Shown in pieces: positions 1-8,014 of a stretch of 64,000 nucleotides of DNA (position 1 is its first letter; each line of letters opens with the position of its first letter). The position numbers and the translations under genes are program-made. The notes under the pieces are model-generated. The model was not told the origin of the DNA. It saw only the letters and a program-made list of their open reading frames with translations, and ran no database searches. Source of the DNA: Marimicrobium sp913061115 (GTDB taxonomy: Bacteria; Pseudomonadota; Gammaproteobacteria; Pseudomonadales; Halieaceae); the NCBI RefSeq assembly GCF_047729875.1, contig NZ_CP159826.1, positions 1 to 64,000 of the forward strand, read 5' to 3'.

Positions 1-100
1 GTCGACTTGCTAGGTAAAAACACTCGGCAAATTAAAACAACTATCATTCGTTACTTTTTTCAGAAGTCCGGGTTTCTTGCCTGGCTTTAAGGGGTTTTCC

Positions 101-1540
101 TTGCCTGATGCCGTGTGGCAGAAATGCGTCAATCGCTTGCGTGATGAGCTGCCGTCGCAACAATTTAATACCTGGATTCGGCCATTAAAAGCCAGTACAG
201 GCAGCCGTTCACTGACACTTTTTGCTCCGAACAGGTTTATTAAGGATTTTGTGGCAGAGAAGTATTCGGAGCGGATATTTGCGCTCGTACGCGAACTCCA
301 GCCGGACGACGCGCTACAAATTGCTCTCGAAATTGGGCCCATTAGTGTTGCAGTACCTACTCCTATAGAGCCGGAGGCCTCCCCCTTGGCTGGCAGTAAA
401 CAAGGGTTGTTTGATGGCAGCGGCATCATGGAGCGGGCGCCAAGCGCCGCGCGAGCTGCGCCGTTGTTGGCCCAGAGAAGGCCGCCTAGCGTGCTTGAAG
501 GTGGCGCCCCGGTGGACCATCAGCACCACCTGTTCGAGAACTACACCTTTGATAGTTTTGTAGAGGGTAAGTCCAATCAGCTAGCGTTAGCGGCGGCCCG
601 GCAGGTCGCCGAAAACCCCGGCACTTCCTATAATCCGTTGTTTTTATATGGCGGTGTAGGTCTTGGTAAAACGCATCTAATGCACGCAGTCGGGAATGCT
701 TTGAAGGCGCGCAATCCAGAGGCTAAAGTTGTGTATCTTCACTCGGAGCGGTTTGTTGCGGACATGGTCAAGGCGCTGCAACTAAACGCGATAACTGATT
801 TTAAGCGCTACTATCGGTCCGTTAACGCATTGTTGATAGACGACATACAGTTTTTTGCAAAGAAAGACCGCTCACAAGAAGAATTCTTCCACACATTCAA
901 TGCCCTGCTCGAAGGGGGCCAACAGATGATCTTAACGTGTGATCGTTACCCCAAGGAAATTGACGGCCTTGAGGAGAGGCTGAAGTCACGCTTTGGGTGG
1001 GGTCTTACGGTTGCCGTGGAGCCTCCAGAGCTTGAGACTCGAGTCGCGATATTGATGAAGAAAGCGAGTGAAGTTCGTATTGATTTGCCCCCTGATTCGG
1101 CATTTTTTATCGCACAGCGGATTCGGTCGAATGTCAGAGAGCTCGAAGGTGCGCTTAAGAGGGTGATAGCGAGTGCTCGCTTCTTGGCGCGACCCATCGA
1201 TATAGAGTTGATCAAGGAGAGCCTCAAGGATTTACTGGCATTGCAGGATAGGCAGGTTAGTATGGACAATATTCAGCGAACCGCTGCGGAGTATTATAAA
1301 ATTAAAATTGCGGACATGATGTCGCGCCGGCGCAGTCGTTCCGTTGCCAGGCCGCGCCAAATGGCGATGGCCTTATCAAAGGAATTGACCAATCATAGTT
1401 TGCCAGAGATTGGAGACAGTTTTGGCGGTAGAGACCACACGACAGTTCTCCATGCATGCCGTAAAATCAAGGAGCTTCGTGAAACAAACTCGGATATTCG
1501 AGAAGATTACAAAAATTTGTTAAGAACGTTGACGACCTGA
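101..1540 (+). CDS. dnaA: Chromosomal replication initiator protein DnaA
   Basis: DnaA binds DnaA boxes at oriC, melts the origin and helps load DnaB. As started here it has 479 residues. The AAA+ core shows Walker A GGVGLGKTH and Walker B LLIDDIQFF, and the C-terminal DNA-binding domain carries GGRDHTTVLHA. I chose the TTG at 101: it has AAGGGG at 89-94 with a 6-nt gap, and the product begins MPDAVWQKC, matching the N-terminus typical of the family (MSLSLWQQC in E. coli). The frame stays open to a TTG at 77, which lacks a good ribosome binding site and would add eight residues. It is first in the dnaA-dnaN-recF-gyrB series. No DnaA box is visible in bases 1-100, so oriC probably lies outside the window. 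Confidence 0.97.
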   Translation: MPDAVWQKCVNRLRDELPSQQFNTWIRPLKASTGSRSLTLFAPNRFIKDFVAEKYSERIFALVRELQPDDALQIALEIGPISVAVPTPIEPEASPLAGSKQGLFDGSGIMERAPSAARAAPLLAQRRPPSVLEGGAPVDHQHHLFENYTFDSFVEGKSNQLALAAARQVAENPGTSYNPLFLYGGVGLGKTHLMHAVGNALKARNPEAKVVYLHSERFVADMVKALQLNAITDFKRYYRSVNALLIDDIQFFAKKDRSQEEFFHTFNALLEGGQQMILTCDRYPKEIDGLEERLKSRFGWGLTVAVEPPELETRVAILMKKASEVRIDLPPDSAFFIAQRIRSNVRELEGALKRVIASARFLARPIDIELIKESLKDLLALQDRQVSMDNIQRTAAEYYKIKIADMMSRRRSRSVARPRQMAMALSKELTNHSLPEIGDSFGGRDHTTVLHACRKIKELRETNSDIREDYKNLLRTLTT

Positions 1541-1573
1541 ACACACAAACGAAACCAAGTTTTGTTTGTGTGT
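1541..1573. terminator. Long inverted repeat between dnaA and dnaN
   Basis: Immediately after the dnaA stop, ACACACAAAC (1541-1550) pairs perfectly with GTTTGTGTGT (1564-1573). AAAC (1552-1555) and GTTT (1559-1562) can extend the stem inward. No T-run follows, so a standard intrinsic terminator is not supported. It may attenuate read-through into dnaN, stabilise the 3' end of the dnaA message, or bind protein as DNA. Confidence 0.55.
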
Positions 1574-1630
1574 CATAACCTGTCTGGCTGCACCAGATCG
1601 TATTATTGTTAGGGAAGGGAAAACACCAAT

Positions 1631-2743
1631 ATGAAGTTCAGTATTTCACGGGATAGCCTGGTCAGATCGTTAAACCTTGTGGCGGGTGTTGTTGAGCGCA
1701 GGCAGACATTGCCTATTTTGGCGAATGTATTGCTGGTGCTGAAGGAGGACTGGCTGTCGCTGACAGGAACAGACTTAGAGGTGGAGCTGGTGGGCCGCAT
1801 ACAGCTTGCGGTTGCGGGCGAGGAGTCTGGTGAGGTTACGGTCCCCGCTCGAAAGTTGTTGGATATCTGTAAATCGCTGCCCGAGGGTAGTGATATCAAG
1901 TTCAGCGCTAAAGAAAACAAAGTGGCGGTGAGGTCAGGCAGTAGCCGCTTTACGCTTTCCACGCTGCCAGCGAGAGAGTTCCCGAATGTTGAAAACAGTA
2001 TTGGAACACACCAGCTTACCCTCAAGCAGGGCCAGTTGAAGCGTTTGATTGATCGTACCGGCTTTGCCATGGCCCAGCAGGACGTGCGCTACTATTTAAA
2101 TGGGATGTTGTGGGAGCTCGACAGCAAGCAGCTGCGTGTCGTGGCGACCGACGGACACCGTTTGGCCATGTGTACGTTGAAAGACAAAATAAGCGTCACT
2201 GGAGAGGGGGGCGTACAGATGATTCTCCCTCGCAAGGGTGTTTTGGAGCTCGCCCGTTTATTGGTGGACGACAAGGCAGAGATCCAGATTAACATCGGTA
2301 GCAACCACATTAGGGCAACGACAGGTGACTTTACCTTCACCTCAAAGCTTGTTGACGGTAAGTTTCCCGATTATGAGAAAGTGGTGCCACGGTCGCCGAC
2401 TAATATTCTGAAGGGCTCTCGTCAGGAGTTGAGGCAGGCATTTACGCGAACTGCGATCCTGTCTAATGAGAAGTTTAGAGGCGTTCGTTTGAAGCTGACG
2501 GCCAATACCCTGGATATCGTTGCGAATAACCCGGAACAGGAGGAGGCCGAAGAAACGGTTCCGGTTGATTATTCCGGTGAGACGCTGGAAATTGGCTTTA
2601 ACGTCAGTTATTTGCTGGATGTTCTTGGGGTACTGAGTGGGGACCAGATTAAGTTGTCGCTGGCGGACCCTAATAGTAGCGCGCTGCTGGAGGAGTCTGA
2701 CGAGGGCGACTCACTCTATGTCGTCATGCCGATGCGGCTCTAA
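1631..2743 (+). CDS. dnaN: DNA polymerase III beta subunit (sliding clamp)
   Basis: DnaN forms the ring-shaped dimer that tethers replicative polymerase to DNA and recruits many repair proteins. The 370-residue product is close to the usual ~366. It begins MKFSISRDSLVRSLNLVAGVVERRQ and ends in the family-typical YVVMPMRL, next to the hydrophobic cleft that takes clamp-binding motifs. It follows dnaA by 90 nt holding an inverted repeat, and precedes recF. AGGGAAGGGAA upstream of the ATG provides a purine-rich ribosome binding site. Confidence 0.97.
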   Translation: MKFSISRDSLVRSLNLVAGVVERRQTLPILANVLLVLKEDWLSLTGTDLEVELVGRIQLAVAGEESGEVTVPARKLLDICKSLPEGSDIKFSAKENKVAVRSGSSRFTLSTLPAREFPNVENSIGTHQLTLKQGQLKRLIDRTGFAMAQQDVRYYLNGMLWELDSKQLRVVATDGHRLAMCTLKDKISVTGEGGVQMILPRKGVLELARLLVDDKAEIQINIGSNHIRATTGDFTFTSKLVDGKFPDYEKVVPRSPTNILKGSRQELRQAFTRTAILSNEKFRGVRLKLTANTLDIVANNPEQEEAEETVPVDYSGETLEIGFNVSYLLDVLGVLSGDQIKLSLADPNSSALLEESDEGDSLYVVMPMRL

Positions 2744-2816
2744 TTGAGCGTATTCTGATTATGCGTGAAGTTTTAGTGGGTTTTTTTCGGCTTATGCCCG
2801 ATATTCCCGAGTAGTT

Positions 2817-3953
2817 GTGGCGCTGACCCAGTTACAAATAAGCAACGTAAGAAACCTGCAACAGGTGAGGCTGCAGGGTTTGAAAGGCGTAAATGTGTTT
2901 TTCGGCTGCAATGGCAGTGGAAAAACCAGTGTGCTGGAGTCAATACACCTGCTGGGAATGGCTCGTTCCTTTCGCGGCAGCAGTGTTAAGTCGCTGATCA
3001 ACCATGAGTCGCCCAGCTGTACGGTGTTCGGGACAACAGTGCTTGATTTGCCGCCGCCTGTTGCGGACGAGGGTGCCGCTGGGGTTGGAGTGGGGACGCC
3101 GGTGGGCGTGCAGCGCAACCGCAGTGGTGAGGCGCAAATTAAGATAGGAGGAAGAGCCGTCCGAACGGTTGCTGAGCTGGCAGAGCAGTTGCCGTTGCAG
3201 GTTATCACGGCCGAGAGTTTTGGGCTGCTGACGGGCGCACCTGGCGCGCGGCGCCAATATTTGGACTGGGGAGTGTTCCACGTGGAACACCAGTTTTTCG
3301 GCCAGTGGCAGCGATTTCAAAGAAGTATAAAACAGCGCAACAACCTGCTGCGGCGTGGTAAAATATCTGACCAGGAGCTGACCGCGTGGACCCGAGACTT
3401 GGCGCAAACAGGCACCGCCATAAGCGAGTATAGAAAAGGCTATTTCCAGATTTTAGCGCCCTGTTTCAAGGAGATCATGGCAAGATTGGCGCCATCTCTA
3501 GGTGCGCTGGAGCTGCGATATCAGCAAGGATGGGACCGGCAGCTAAGCTATAGTGAAGCGTTGGCGCAGGGCTTTACTGCTGACACAGAGCAGGGGTATA
3601 CACATTCGGGCCCGCAGCGTGCGGATATCAGGGTGATGTCAGGTGGCCATTTGGCGGCAGAGACATTGTCCCGAGGGCAGCAAAAACTCGTTGTGTGTGG
3701 GTTAAAGTTGGCGCAGGGCCGACTGATGGCTCAGCTAGGGCGCGGCAAATGTACGTATCTTATCGATGACCTGCCCTCAGAGCTCGATAACGCCCATAGC
3801 CTGTTGGTCTGCGAGCTGTTGGCGTCTATGGATGCGCAGGTATTTGTCACCTGTATCGACCAGCGGGAAATTAGGTCGGTGTGGCCTGAAAGTGAAGAAC
3901 TGGCAATGTTCCACGTGGAACAGGGTGTTGTGAGGCGTCATTCGGAAGAGTGA
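2817..3953 (+). CDS. recF: DNA replication and repair protein RecF
   Basis: RecF is an SMC-like ATPase that, with RecO and RecR, loads RecA at single-strand gaps. The 378-residue product begins MALTQLQISNVRNLQQ from a GTG. It has Walker A GCNGSGKTS near residue 31, the ABC-type signature LSRGQQK, and a Walker B region YLIDDLPSELD. The coding sequence contains two perfect 16-bp parS palindromes, which oblige the protein to carry FHVE twice: VFHVEH mid-protein and MFHVEQ near the C-terminus. It lies between dnaN and gyrB, transcribed in the same direction. Confidence 0.95.
   Translation: MALTQLQISNVRNLQQVRLQGLKGVNVFFGCNGSGKTSVLESIHLLGMARSFRGSSVKSLINHESPSCTVFGTTVLDLPPPVADEGAAGVGVGTPVGVQRNRSGEAQIKIGGRAVRTVAELAEQLPLQVITAESFGLLTGAPGARRQYLDWGVFHVEHQFFGQWQRFQRSIKQRNNLLRRGKISDQELTAWTRDLAQTGTAISEYRKGYFQILAPCFKEIMARLAPSLGALELRYQQGWDRQLSYSEALAQGFTADTEQGYTHSGPQRADIRVMSGGHLAAETLSRGQQKLVVCGLKLAQGRLMAQLGRGKCTYLIDDLPSELDNAHSLLVCELLASMDAQVFVTCIDQREIRSVWPESEELAMFHVEQGVVRRHSEE
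3274..3289. promoter_or_regulatory. parS centromere-like site 1
   Basis: TGTTCCACGTGGAACA is a perfect palindrome, extended by one more base pair on each side, and matches the ParB-binding parS consensus known from Pseudomonas and other bacteria. It lies inside recF, within a few kb of the presumed origin, where ParB nucleates for chromosome segregation. The site is read directly from the sequence. The function follows from the family consensus; parA and parB are not in the window. Confidence 0.9.
3907..3922. promoter_or_regulatory. parS centromere-like site 2
   Basis: A second copy of the identical 16-bp palindrome TGTTCCACGTGGAACA, 633 bp from the first and close to the recF stop codon. 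Two exact copies so close together near dnaA make a chance match very unlikely and point to a ParB-loading cluster. Confidence 0.9.
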
Positions 3954-3996
3954 CGGCACCCCTTATACATAAAACATGCATTAAGAGTGAGAATCC

Positions 3997-6417
3997 ATGA
4001 GCGACGACATAAATACGTATAACTCAGATAACATCAAAGTGCTGAAGGGCTTGGATGCGGTCCGCAAGCGCCCTGGAATGTATATTGGCGACACGGATGA
4101 CGGTTCTGGCCTGCACCATATGGTCTTCGAGCTGGTCGATAATTCAATAGATGAGGCGCTTGCCGGCCACTGCAAAAAAATCAACATCGTCATTCATCCT
4201 GACGAGTCGGTATCCGTCAGTGATGATGGGCGAGGTATTCCGACAGAGATGCATGAGGACGGGGTTTCCGCTGCCGAAATTGTGATGACGGTACTGCACG
4301 CCGGAGGTAAATTCGATGAAAACGCCTATAAGGTCTCTGGAGGGCTTCACGGCGTAGGGGTCTCCGTGGTCAACGCGCTCTCTGAAGAGTTGGTGTTGAC
4401 GATTAGACGAGGCGGTAAACTGTATGAGCAGGTTTATGTTCACGGTATACCGCAAGCGCCGCTGGCAGAAATAGGCACTACAGAGACAAGTGGCACGACG
4501 GTCCGCTTTAAGCCCTCACCGAATACCTTTACCAACATAAAGTTCCATTTTGAGCAGCTGGCCAAACGCTTACGGGAACTCGCTTTTTTGAATTCTGGGG
4601 TGTGTATCTTGCTGAAGGATGCGCGCAGCGGCGGGAAGGAAGAGGCCTATGAGTATGAGGGCGGTTTATTGGCCTTCGTTGACTACCTTAATTTGAATAA
4701 AAAGCCGGTAAACAAGCCGTTTTACTTCCAGCATCAGTATGAAGATGGCATTGAGGTGGAGGTCGCGCTGCAGTGGAACGACGGTTTTCAAGAAAACGTT
4801 CTTTGTTATACCAATAACATACCTCAGCGTGATGGCGGTACCCATCTGACCGGCTTCAGGACGGCGCTAACCCGATGCCTTAATGCCTATATTGAGCGTG
4901 AAGGGCTGTCGAAGAAAGCCAAAGTGGACACAACCGGTGAAGATGCACGAGAAGGCCTGACAGCGGTTGTTTCAGTGAAAGTGCCTGACCCTAAGTTTTC
5001 TTCCCAGACCAAAGATAAAATGGTGTCTTCAGAGGTGCAGCCCGCTGTCGATCAGGCGATGAGCGCGCAATTAAATGATTACTTAATGGAAAATCCTTTA
5101 GAAGCTAAGGCGGTTGTCGGAAAAATGCTTGACGCTGCGCGGGCCCGTGAAGCCGCGCGCAAGGCCAGAGAGATGACCCGACGCAAGGGTGCATTGGATA
5201 TCGCGGGGCTGCCTGGAAAGCTGGCCGACTGTCAGGAAAAAGACCCCGCGTTGTCTGAGATATATCTAGTGGAGGGTGATTCTGCAGGAGGTTCTGCAAA
5301 ACAGGGGCGTAATCGCAAATATCAGGCGATCCTGCCTTTAAAAGGCAAGATTCTTAATGTCGAAAAAGCTCGATTTGACAAGATGCTCGAATCGGCAGAA
5401 GTTGGCAATATTGTGACAGCTCTAGGCTGTGGCATCGGAAAAGAAGAGTTCAGCCCGGATAAATTACGCTACCACAGTATCATCATTATGACCGATGCGG
5501 ATGTCGATGGGTCCCATATTAGAACCCTGCTCTTAACCTTCTTTTTCCGTCAGATGCGTGAACTGGTCGACCGCGGCCATATTTTCATCGCTCAGCCACC
5601 ACTGTACAAGATTGCCAAGGGAAAACAGCACCAGTATCTGAAGGATGACGAAGCCCTCGATCAGTTTTTGACACAATCCGCGCTGGAATCGGCTTCGATC
5701 GTCGTTAATCCTGAGGCGCCTGCTATCTCTGGCAGCGGCTTGGAGCAACTGGTTAATGATTACCGTGCCGTTGCAGTAACGATTAATCGCCTTAGCCGGT
5801 TGTATTCGGAAATGGTGCTTTGGGAAATGGTATATGGCTTATCGCTGACCCTTGAGCAGATGAGAGAGGAGTCTGCCGTTAACGTGTTTTGCGACCAGCT
5901 TAGTGAGCGCTTACTTTCAGTGTCAGCCAAAGGATCCAGATATTCTGTTGTGGTCAGAAAAGATCAGGAGCGTCAGCTCTATTTCCCCGTGGTGAAATTA
6001 CTTTCTCACGGGGTAGAGTCGGAAACAGAATATCACCACGAGTTTTTCTCTTCCGGCGAGTATCGTAGCCTGATAGCGCTGGGTGAAACGCTCAATAGCC
6101 TGATCGAAGAGGACGGTTATTTTCAGCGTGGCGAAAAGGTGCTGCAAACCCGAGTGTTCGCGGATGGCCTGAACTGGTTAATGACGGAGGCACGCAAGGG
6201 CTATAACATTCAGCGCTACAAGGGCCTGGGAGAAATGAATCCGGAACAGCTGTGGGAAACGACCATGGATCCAGATGTTAGGCGCATGCTCAAAGTGACA
6301 GTAGAAGATGCCATCGCGGCGGACCAAATGTTCACCACACTAATGGGTGATCAGGTCGAACCGCGGCGTGAGTTTATCGAAGATAATGCGCTGTCAGTGG
6401 CCAACCTTGATATTTGA
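3997..6417 (+). CDS. gyrB: DNA gyrase subunit B
   Basis: GyrB is the ATPase subunit of gyrase, which introduces negative supercoils with GyrA. At 806 residues it matches the usual length. The N-terminal GHKL ATPase shows ELVDNSIDEAL, DDGRGIP and GGLHGVGVSVVNAL. The TOPRIM domain has EGDSAGGSA and the metal-binding DADVDGSHI. The C-terminal part has RYKGLGEMNPEQLWETT, needed for GyrA contact. It follows recF by 43 nt and converges on rmuC with only 4 nt between the stop codons. Confidence 0.98.
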   Translation: MSDDINTYNSDNIKVLKGLDAVRKRPGMYIGDTDDGSGLHHMVFELVDNSIDEALAGHCKKINIVIHPDESVSVSDDGRGIPTEMHEDGVSAAEIVMTVLHAGGKFDENAYKVSGGLHGVGVSVVNALSEELVLTIRRGGKLYEQVYVHGIPQAPLAEIGTTETSGTTVRFKPSPNTFTNIKFHFEQLAKRLRELAFLNSGVCILLKDARSGGKEEAYEYEGGLLAFVDYLNLNKKPVNKPFYFQHQYEDGIEVEVALQWNDGFQENVLCYTNNIPQRDGGTHLTGFRTALTRCLNAYIEREGLSKKAKVDTTGEDAREGLTAVVSVKVPDPKFSSQTKDKMVSSEVQPAVDQAMSAQLNDYLMENPLEAKAVVGKMLDAARAREAARKAREMTRRKGALDIAGLPGKLADCQEKDPALSEIYLVEGDSAGGSAKQGRNRKYQAILPLKGKILNVEKARFDKMLESAEVGNIVTALGCGIGKEEFSPDKLRYHSIIIMTDADVDGSHIRTLLLTFFFRQMRELVDRGHIFIAQPPLYKIAKGKQHQYLKDDEALDQFLTQSALESASIVVNPEAPAISGSGLEQLVNDYRAVAVTINRLSRLYSEMVLWEMVYGLSLTLEQMREESAVNVFCDQLSERLLSVSAKGSRYSVVVRKDQERQLYFPVVKLLSHGVESETEYHHEFFSSGEYRSLIALGETLNSLIEEDGYFQRGEKVLQTRVFADGLNWLMTEARKGYNIQRYKGLGEMNPEQLWETTMDPDVRRMLKVTVEDAIAADQMFTTLMGDQVEPRREFIEDNALSVANLDI

Positions 6418-6421
6418 CGGC

Positions 6422-7879
6422 TTAGTTCTCTAGCTGTGGCGGTTGCTGGCTTTTGTTATCCGTTGTTTCTGTCACAGACTCTAAGCGACCATTTTCAATG
6501 TCATCGTGAATAGGTTCTAGCATAGCCATGTCTTTATTTGCACGGGTCGACAGTAGTTGGAAACGCTCGACTTTGCCGTGCAGCCCCTGCTTACCGGCTA
6601 GGCCTGTTACGGCGTCATTATAGTGGTTGTTGGCGGCCTTTAGGGTGTTACCTAATTTGTGTAGCCGATCTGCGACAAGGCAGACCTGATTATAAATGTC
6701 CCCCGCTCTGCTGCTAATCTCTTTCGCCTCCTGATTACTGTGTTCAACCATCCATAGGTTTGCCACCGTGCGCAGAATAGGCATAAGGGTGGTATGAGAA
6801 ACCATCACCACGCCTTTTTGATAGCCATAATTAAACAGGCCCTTGTTGTGTTTCATGGCCTCAATGTAGGCGGGCTCGATGGGCATAAACATGAGTACAA
6901 AGTCTGGGCTACCAATGCCGGGAAGGTTGGCGTAATCCTTCGATGCTAGGTCGTCGATATGATTGCGGACCGCCTGTGCGTGGGCATTCAGGGCGTCCAC
7001 CCGCTCCTCATCGGTGGTCGCTCCGATGGCCCGGTCATAGTCAATTAGAGAGACTTTGCTGTCGATGATCAGGTTTTTATTATCCGGCAGTTTAATAATA
7101 AAGTCAGGGAGTTTACGCTTCCCCTCCCCGTCTCGATACACGGCTTGTGCCTCATAGTGCTCCCCTGCCTGCAACCCCGCCAGCTCTAGCGTACGTTCCA
7201 ACTGGGCCTCCCCCCAGTTGCCGACGGCTTTTTTATCGCCTTTCAATGCTACCGTCAGATTGCTGGCCTGGCTGTTCATTTCCAGACCAACCTCCAGTAC
7301 TTTTTGAATCTCCTTTTCAAGAGCGGTATTGCCCTTGATAGATTCCGAATGCACCTCGTTTATGCGCGTTTGGAAACCAGTGATTTGCTCGCGAAACGGT
7401 TTTAGCAGGACCTCCAGTGACGCCTGACTCGTTGTTGTAAAGCTCTTGCCTTTGTCTTCAAAAATTTTGTTGGCGAGATTTTCGAACTCTTTTTTGAGGT
7501 TTTCGCGGGTTTCATTCAACAACTTAATTTGCTCTAGGTGCCGGTCCTCTCGTTCGTCTTGCTGTGTTTGCAGTTGGGTATTTTCCTGTAAGGAAGCATT
7601 GAGTTGGGCTCGAATCTGGGTGAGGTCGTCCGTTAAGGCCGAGAGCTCTGAGGACTTAGCCTGCAATTGCAGCTGTGATTGCTCCAGCCCAACGGCCTGA
7701 CCACGCTGTTGTGCGCTCGCTTCTGCTAGCGCCTCTTCGCGTATCCGTAACTGCCCTCGGCACTCGGTCAGTGACCGCCTGCTGGAGACGCCTTGCCAGA
7801 TACTGATGAACAGTGCGGTGAGTATCGTCGCGGCCAATACGGCGGCGATAATAATGAAATGATTCTCGGTTAGTGCCAT
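6422..7879 (-). CDS. rmuC: DNA recombination protein RmuC
   Basis: The RmuC family limits recombination at short inverted repeats and carries a predicted PD-(D/E)XK-like nuclease core. The 485-residue product starts with one membrane segment (IIIAAVLAATILTALFISI). A glutamine- and glutamate-rich coiled coil follows at about 40-160. The conserved core then contains VGNWGEAQLERTLELAGL, LPDFIIKLPD and LIIDSKVSLIDY. It is encoded convergently with gyrB. The 135 nt between it and glyS suggest it is transcribed separately or from the end of the glyQS unit. Confidence 0.93.
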   Translation of the reverse strand: MALTENHFIIIAAVLAATILTALFISIWQGVSSRRSLTECRGQLRIREEALAEASAQQRGQAVGLEQSQLQLQAKSSELSALTDDLTQIRAQLNASLQENTQLQTQQDEREDRHLEQIKLLNETRENLKKEFENLANKIFEDKGKSFTTTSQASLEVLLKPFREQITGFQTRINEVHSESIKGNTALEKEIQKVLEVGLEMNSQASNLTVALKGDKKAVGNWGEAQLERTLELAGLQAGEHYEAQAVYRDGEGKRKLPDFIIKLPDNKNLIIDSKVSLIDYDRAIGATTDEERVDALNAHAQAVRNHIDDLASKDYANLPGIGSPDFVLMFMPIEPAYIEAMKHNKGLFNYGYQKGVVMVSHTTLMPILRTVANLWMVEHSNQEAKEISSRAGDIYNQVCLVADRLHKLGNTLKAANNHYNDAVTGLAGKQGLHGKVERFQLLSTRANKDMAMLEPIHDDIENGRLESVTETTDNKSQQPPQLEN

Positions 7880-8014
7880 CGAGTATTCCCTGTCACAGGT
7901 CGTCAGTGTAGATCAAGAAGGGTCCGTTAAGGAGATAAATCCGCTACGGGGAAAGACCTGTTGCGCATCTGACCCTTTTTGCCAACAGCACGCCGATGTT
8001 CCTGGCCCCTAACG

